From NCBI RefSeq assembly GCF_003491345.1, contig NZ_CP025512.1, forward strand, positions 682,001 through 746,000: a stretch of 64,000 nt of DNA. The letters are read 5' to 3'. A program made the translations under genes and the position numbers. The first letter of the stretch is position 1, and every line of letters starts with the position of its first letter. This DNA is from Neorhizobium sp. SOG26. Lineage in GTDB: Bacteria > Pseudomonadota > Alphaproteobacteria > Rhizobiales > Rhizobiaceae. Positions 59,828 through 64,000 of this stretch are shown piece by piece. The notes under the pieces are model-generated. The model was given only the letters and a program-made list of their open reading frames with translations, was not told the origin of the DNA and ran no database searches.

Positions 59828-61342
59828 TCAGCCGTTGCTGGCGAGCACCGATACCTTGCGGCCCATGGTCTCGCCGTCCTTGTCGAGGAGGCGGGTCGGG
59901 TACTCACCGGTGAAGTAGTGGTCGGTGAACTGCGGGCGGATCGCATTGCGCTCTTCGCCGCCGACGGCGCGGTAGAGGCCATTGATCGACAGGAACTCGA
60001 GCGAGTCTGCGCCAATGTAACGGCACATCGCTTCGAGGCTGTCGTACTGGTTGGCGATCAGCTTGTCGCGGTCCGGCGTGTCGATGCCGTAGAAGTCCGG
60101 ATAGTAGATCATCGGGCTTGCTACCCGAAAATGCACTTCCTTGGCGCCGGCATCACGGATCATCTGGACGATCTTGAGCGAGGTCGTGCCGCGCACGATC
60201 GAATCATCGACCAGCACAACGCGCTTGCCCTCGATCATCGCACGATTGGCAGAGTGCTTCAGCTTGACGCCGAAGGCGCGGATCTGCTGCGTCGGCTCGA
60301 TGAAGGTGCGGCCCACATAGTGGTTGCGGATGATGCCGTATTCGAACGGGATGCCGCTTTCCTGCGCAAAGCCGAGAGCTGCGGGGGTGCCACCATCCGG
60401 CACCGGCACCACGACATCGGCGTCGACGGGGCTTTCCTTGGCGAGGTTGATGCCCATGTTCTTGCGCGCGACATAGACGCTGCGACCGCCGACGATCGAG
60501 TCGGGGCGGGCGAAATAGACATACTCGAAGAGGCAGAGGCGTTCCGGCTGGCCATTGCCGGCCTTGCGGGCATCGATCGACACCGAACCGTCGGGCTGAA
60601 TCTCGCAGATGATGACTTCGCCGTTTTCGACATCACGGATGAACTTGGCGCCGATGATGTCGAGAGCGCAGGTTTCGGACGCAAAGATCGGCTTGCCGTC
60701 GAGTTCGCCCATCACCAGCGGCCGGATGCCGGTGGGATCGCGCGCTGCGATCAGCTTGGTGCGGGTCATGGCCAGCATGGAATAGCCGCCTTCCATCTGC
60801 CGGATCGCGTCGATGAAGCGGTCGGCCGTGGAGGTGTAGCGGGAGCGGGCGATGAGGTGCAGGACAACTTCCGTATCGGAGGTCGACTGACAGATGGCGC
60901 CGCCGGCAATCAACTGGCGCCGCAGCGTCAGGCCGTTGGTGAAGTTGCCGTTATGTGCAATCGCGATGCCGCCGACTTCAAGTTCGGCAAACAGCGGCTG
61001 AACGTTGCGCAGCGCAACTTCGCCGGTGGTGGAATAACGGACATGGCCGATGGCGATGGAGCCCGGAAGCTTCGCAAGCGTTGCGGGATCCGTGTAATGG
61101 TCCCCGACGAGGCCCATGCGGCGTTCCGAATGGAAGCGCAACCCGTCGAAGGAAACGATGCCGGCGGCTTCCTGGCCGCGATGCTGGAGCGCGTGAAGGC
61201 CAAGCGCCGTGAGCGTCGATGCGTCCGGATGCCCTAGGATGCCGAAGACGCCGCATTCTTCGCGCAGCGTATCAAGATCCCACTCATTCAGACTGTTTGA
61301 GACGCCATTGTCTTCCAATGCCGCTGAAACCGGTTCAATCAT
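59828..61342 (-). CDS. purF: Amidophosphoribosyltransferase
   Basis: A 504-aa enzyme of the first committed step of purine synthesis: PRPP and glutamine give phosphoribosylamine. The catalytic N-terminal Cys is Cys30 (REECGVFGIL), to be exposed by removal of a 29-residue propeptide, as in the Bacillus-type enzyme. The glutaminase domain and the PRPP-binding loop VVLVDDSIVRGTTS (near residue 375) are intact. Start MIEPVSAALEDN at 61342 has AAGGA upstream; the frame extends 31 codons further without support. Confidence 0.95.
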   Translation of the reverse strand: MIEPVSAALEDNGVSNSLNEWDLDTLREECGVFGILGHPDASTLTALGLHALQHRGQEAAGIVSFDGLRFHSERRMGLVGDHYTDPATLAKLPGSIAIGHVRYSTTGEVALRNVQPLFAELEVGGIAIAHNGNFTNGLTLRRQLIAGGAICQSTSDTEVVLHLIARSRYTSTADRFIDAIRQMEGGYSMLAMTRTKLIAARDPTGIRPLVMGELDGKPIFASETCALDIIGAKFIRDVENGEVIICEIQPDGSVSIDARKAGNGQPERLCLFEYVYFARPDSIVGGRSVYVARKNMGINLAKESPVDADVVVPVPDGGTPAALGFAQESGIPFEYGIIRNHYVGRTFIEPTQQIRAFGVKLKHSANRAMIEGKRVVLVDDSIVRGTTSLKIVQMIRDAGAKEVHFRVASPMIYYPDFYGIDTPDRDKLIANQYDSLEAMCRYIGADSLEFLSINGLYRAVGGEERNAIRPQFTDHYFTGEYPTRLLDKDGETMGRKVSVLASNG

Positions 61343-61468
61343 CTCGGCCCTGATCCTTCTGGACAACGTGTCCGCTTCGGAAAATGGAAAGGCCGGCCGG
61401 GGAGGGATTTCCCGGAAGCCAGCCTGAATTTTCACCTGAGTGCGATTGATAGCACAGATGGTGACGTT

Positions 61469-61488
61469 TTGCGCTGCATCAAGCGCAA
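61469..61488. promoter_or_regulatory. Inverted repeat between cvpA and purF
   Basis: TTGCGC at 61469-61474 and GCGCAA at 61483-61488 flank an 8-base spacer. It falls between the cvpA stop (61496) and the purF start (61342). It may be a purine-regulator operator or part of a transcript end; neither can be proven. Confidence 0.3.
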
Positions 61489-61495
61489 GATAGAG

Positions 61496-62095
61496 TCAAT
61501 TATTTGTCGGCCGGTTGGTCTGCGGCGCGTCTTCAGCCGGTGGTTGATCCTGGCCAGCGGCACCTTCGGCAGGTGCTGCATCGCGGCCGAGGATGCGTGC
61601 GCGGATCTGCGGCTCGATGTCTTCCGGCAGCACGGCTTCAAGGCGCGCGACCAGCGTGTCGAGGAAGGGCTTGGACTTCGCCTGCGTGACCCATTCCGGC
61701 TGCGAACGGGCGTCCACCAGCCAATTCCAGAAGGCAACCGCGACGACGAGAAGCAGCAGGCCGCGGGCAGCTCCAAACAGGAAGCCCAGCGTGCGGTCCA
61801 GCGCGCCGATGCGGCTGTCGATGATGAAGTCCGCAATGCGCGAGGTGATGAAGGAGATGATGATCAGCGCCAGCAGGAAGATGATGCCGGCGGAAGCGGC
61901 AAGCGCGATGCGATCATCGGAGGTGTAGTTCTTGGCGTAGGGAAGCAGCAGCGGGTAGAGATAGTAGGCTGCGGCAACCGAGCCGACCCAGCTTGCGATC
62001 GACAGCACTTCACGAGAAAAACCGCGTACCATGGCGAGCACGGCGGAAAACAACGTTACGCCGATAACGATGCCGTCGAATAAAGTAATGGGCAT
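61496..62095 (-). CDS. cvpA: CvpA family membrane protein
   Basis: A 199-aa protein with four transmembrane helices: ITLFDGIVIGVTLFSAVLAMVRGFSREVLSIASW, then LAASAGIIFLLALIIISFI and LLLLVVAVAFWNWLV. It is the colicin V production family, commonly next to purF as here, though its role is unclear. The C-terminal 60 residues are Pro/Ala/Gln-rich and soluble. Start ATG 62095 (MPITLFDG) removes six residues of open frame upstream. Confidence 0.92.
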   Translation of the reverse strand: MPITLFDGIVIGVTLFSAVLAMVRGFSREVLSIASWVGSVAAAYYLYPLLLPYAKNYTSDDRIALAASAGIIFLLALIIISFITSRIADFIIDSRIGALDRTLGFLFGAARGLLLLVVAVAFWNWLVDARSQPEWVTQAKSKPFLDTLVARLEAVLPEDIEPQIRARILGRDAAPAEGAAGQDQPPAEDAPQTNRPTNN

Positions 62096-62124
62096 AAACG
62101 AACTACTCCACACCAGAGCGCCGA

Positions 62125-62140
62125 GCGTCCGAACGGACGC
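62125..62140. repeat. Short perfect palindrome upstream of cvpA
   Basis: GCGTCCG at 62125-62131 and CGGACGC at 62134-62140 with a 2-base centre. It lies 30 bp before the cvpA start in the 177-bp gap after radA. It could be an operator or the end of the radA message; no T run follows. Confidence 0.3.
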
Positions 62141-62272
62141 ATGGTGAGCACTCGAGATTCCTGAATCTGCGCATGCCGCCTGGCTCGAACCCGGTGTCGG
62201 ATCAAAGCAAAGCAGGATACGCGACCGCCTCTACGGCAGCCGTCATACATCAGCCGCCGAATTTACGGAAGA

Positions 62273-63679
62273 TCAATCATCTTCGCGGTCGGTTTGTCCC
62301 AAATTCTTACGCGAGCCGGCGATGCGCGACACGAGATCAGGCAGGTCCTCGATGGCGATCCACTGTCCGTTGCCGCCCTTGGGGATCTCGCTCGAGGTGG
62401 CCGGCAGCATGGCGCCCGCAAAGCCGAGCTTCTCGGCTTCCTTCAGTCGTTGCGCGGTCTGCGACACCGGGCGGACGGCGCCGGACAGGCTGATTTCGCC
62501 GAAATAGACGCGGTCGGCCGGGAGCGCGAGGCCGGCAAGCGAGGAGACGAGCGCCGAGGCGACAGCCAGATCGGCGGCCGGCTCGGAGATGCGATAACCC
62601 CCTGCAACATTGAGATAGACGTCGTGCTGGCCGAGCCGCACGCCGCAATGGGCTTCAAGCACGGCCAGGATCATCGAGAGGCGTGAGGAATCCCATCCGA
62701 CCACGGCGCGTCGCGGCGTGCCGAGTGAGGTGGGCGCCACGAGCGCCTGCACCTCCACGAGAACCGGGCGCGTGCCTTCCATGCCGGCAAAAACCGCGGC
62801 GCCGGGGGACTTCGCATTGCGCTCGCCAAGGAAGAGTTCAGAGGGGTTGGAAACTTCACGAAGGCCCTTGTCGGACATTTCGAAGACGCCGATCTCGTCG
62901 GTCGGTCCGAAACGGTTCTTGACTGTGCGCAGGATGCGGTAGTGGTGGCCGCGGTCGCCTTCGAAATAAAGCACTGCATCGACCATGTGCTCGACGACGC
63001 GCGGGCCAGCAATCTGGCCTTCCTTCGTGACATGGCCAACAAGCACCATGGCGGCACCCGTCTGCTTGGCAAAGCGGATCATCGCCTGCACGCCGGTGCG
63101 CACCTGCGTCACGGTGCCGGGCGCCGAATCGGCGGTATCGCTCCACAGCGTCTGGATCGAGTCGATGATGACAAGGTCCGGCCGCTTACCGTCGGAAATG
63201 GTGGCGAGGATGTCCTCGACATTAGTTTCGGCGGCGAGCAGCACGTCGGAATCGGCAGCACCCAGCCGCTGGGCACGAAGCCGCACCTGCGCCACGGCCT
63301 CTTCACCCGAGACATAGATGATCCGGTGGCCGCGACGCGCAAGAGCCGCCGCCGCTTGCATCAGCAGCGTCGATTTGCCGATGCCCGGGTCACCGCCGAC
63401 GAGAACGGCGGAACCGCGCACGAAACCGCCGCCGGTTGCCCGGTCAAGTTCGGAGATGCCGGTATGGATGCGCGGTGCTTCTTCCGTTTCGCCGGAGAGG
63501 GTGGTCAGCGCCACGGCGCGGCCCTTCTTCGGCACCTTGCCCGGACCGGCTCCAATGCCACCCATCGGGTCTTCTTCGACGATCGTGTTCCACTCGCCGC
63601 AGCCATCGCATTTGCCGGCCCAGCGGCTATGCACCGTGCCGCAGTTCTGGCACACGAATTGGGTCTTGGGTTTCGCCAT
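62273..63679 (-). CDS. radA: DNA repair protein RadA
   Basis: A 468-aa RecA-related branch-migration ATPase. The N-terminal four-Cys zinc finger (FVCQNCGTVHSRWAGKCDGCGEW), Walker A GDPGIGKSTLL, the RadA-specific VKNRFGPTDEIG motif and the C-terminal Lon-protease-like domain are in the expected order. Length matches the family. It is preceded by alr and followed by cvpA and purF, a common rhizobial order. Confidence 0.96.
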   Translation of the reverse strand: MAKPKTQFVCQNCGTVHSRWAGKCDGCGEWNTIVEEDPMGGIGAGPGKVPKKGRAVALTTLSGETEEAPRIHTGISELDRATGGGFVRGSAVLVGGDPGIGKSTLLMQAAAALARRGHRIIYVSGEEAVAQVRLRAQRLGAADSDVLLAAETNVEDILATISDGKRPDLVIIDSIQTLWSDTADSAPGTVTQVRTGVQAMIRFAKQTGAAMVLVGHVTKEGQIAGPRVVEHMVDAVLYFEGDRGHHYRILRTVKNRFGPTDEIGVFEMSDKGLREVSNPSELFLGERNAKSPGAAVFAGMEGTRPVLVEVQALVAPTSLGTPRRAVVGWDSSRLSMILAVLEAHCGVRLGQHDVYLNVAGGYRISEPAADLAVASALVSSLAGLALPADRVYFGEISLSGAVRPVSQTAQRLKEAEKLGFAGAMLPATSSEIPKGGNGQWIAIEDLPDLVSRIAGSRKNLGQTDREDD

Positions 63680-63775
63680 GTAGAATTACCGCCGCCGTAC
63701 AGAAGGTTCGCGCTCGTGCGAACAAATGGAGAACGCGCTTGTATCGCGAAACCGACTGAAGGGCAAGACGGCGGC

Positions 63776-64000
63776 CTAGTCGTCCGGGTAGATGTAGCGG
63801 CGCTCGTAACGCAGTCCGAGGCTGGTCAGGAGTTCGTAGCCGATCGTACCGCCGGCGCGCGCGACGTCATCGAGCGGGATGTTGTGCCCGAACAGCTCGA
63901 TATAGTCACCCGCAGCGATGGCGTTCTGCGGAACGTCGGTGACGTCGAAGATCGTCAGGTCCATAGTGATGCGGCCAACGACCGGCACCTTGTGCCCGGC
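63776..64000 (-). CDS. alr: Alanine racemase, C-terminal part only
   Basis: The last 74 codons and stop of a gene whose 5' part lies beyond the right edge. The residues VGRITMDLTIFDVTD and GDYIELFG, then GGTIGYELLTSLGLRYERRYI, are the C-terminal beta-domain of the PLP-dependent alanine racemase, which supplies D-alanine for peptidoglycan. The MD in RITMD is the usual landmark of this domain. Ninety-six bases separate it from radA. Because only a fragment is visible, nothing can be said about its catalytic residues. Confidence 0.9.
   Translation of the reverse strand, partial: AGHKVPVVGRITMDLTIFDVTDVPQNAIAAGDYIELFGHNIPLDDVARAGGTIGYELLTSLGLRYERRYIYPDD

Noticed and set aside
62170..62210. tRNA-like GGCTCGAACCCGGTGTCGG string downstream of radA
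   Set aside because: Only the T-arm-like piece is present. No acceptor stem or D-arm can be folded around it.

Overview
The window reads as chromosomal DNA of a Rhizobiaceae alphaproteobacterium (Rhizobium/Agrobacterium/Ensifer type). It is GC-rich and almost completely filled with genes. Its core blocks are typical of that family: slt/dapA/smpB, rpoZ-rsh, acpS-lepB-rnc-era-recO, psd-pssA, and the minus-strand purF, cvpA, radA and alr. Assignment to genus or species is not possible from sequence reading alone. No tRNA, rRNA, CRISPR array, transposase or prophage was seen.

Layout. 1-5997: the edge of a secreted Ser/Gly/Asp-rich protein, a lytic transglycosylase, then dapA, smpB, a DUF3830 protein, a WYL-like mini-protein and a flippase-type membrane protein. 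6022-11117: a NYN (LabA-type) protein divergent from rpoZ and the bifunctional (p)ppGpp enzyme Rsh, then a phospholipase D-like enzyme. 11332-16685: DedA, a 51-aa DUF3563 protein, then acpS-lepB-rnc-era with overlaps or very short gaps, and recO. 16689-23326 (minus): MFS and DMT transporters, a MOSC protein, an HD hydrolase and a large DUF2339 membrane protein.

23531-27105 is the most notable block: kaiC-kaiB-HWE histidine kinase, closed by a strong intrinsic terminator. The KaiC keeps both ATPase sites and the Thr/Ser/Ser phosphorylation segment. It carries a C-terminal coiled coil in place of the cyanobacterial KaiA-docking tail, as in the KaiA-independent KaiBC timers of purple bacteria. 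It is followed by an NMT1/SsuA-type ABC transporter (27245-30009) and a chemoreceptor whose C-terminus fits a CheR-type tether.

32123-41226 is an accessory-flavoured stretch: an RES/Xre toxin-antitoxin pair and a HigBA pair, each with a readable promoter and embedded operator. It also holds MscS, a YgfZ/HD/dual-specificity phosphatase operon, three small periplasmic or unknown genes, a NUDIX hydrolase, YnfA, and an SRAP (YedK) DNA-protein crosslink protein ending in a clamp-binding-like pentapeptide.

41396-51383 (minus) carries psd-pssA, a cystine-type ABC transporter with a flavin monooxygenase, an Atm1-type exporter and a LysM protein. 51556-64000 carries a LOG-family protein, RarD, CimA, a tightly overlapped VOC/GFA/GFA/Pip group behind cysS, an SDR, purF, cvpA, radA and the 3' end of alr. 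Two related palindromic intergenic elements each lie directly downstream of a periplasmic binding-protein gene inside an ABC operon.
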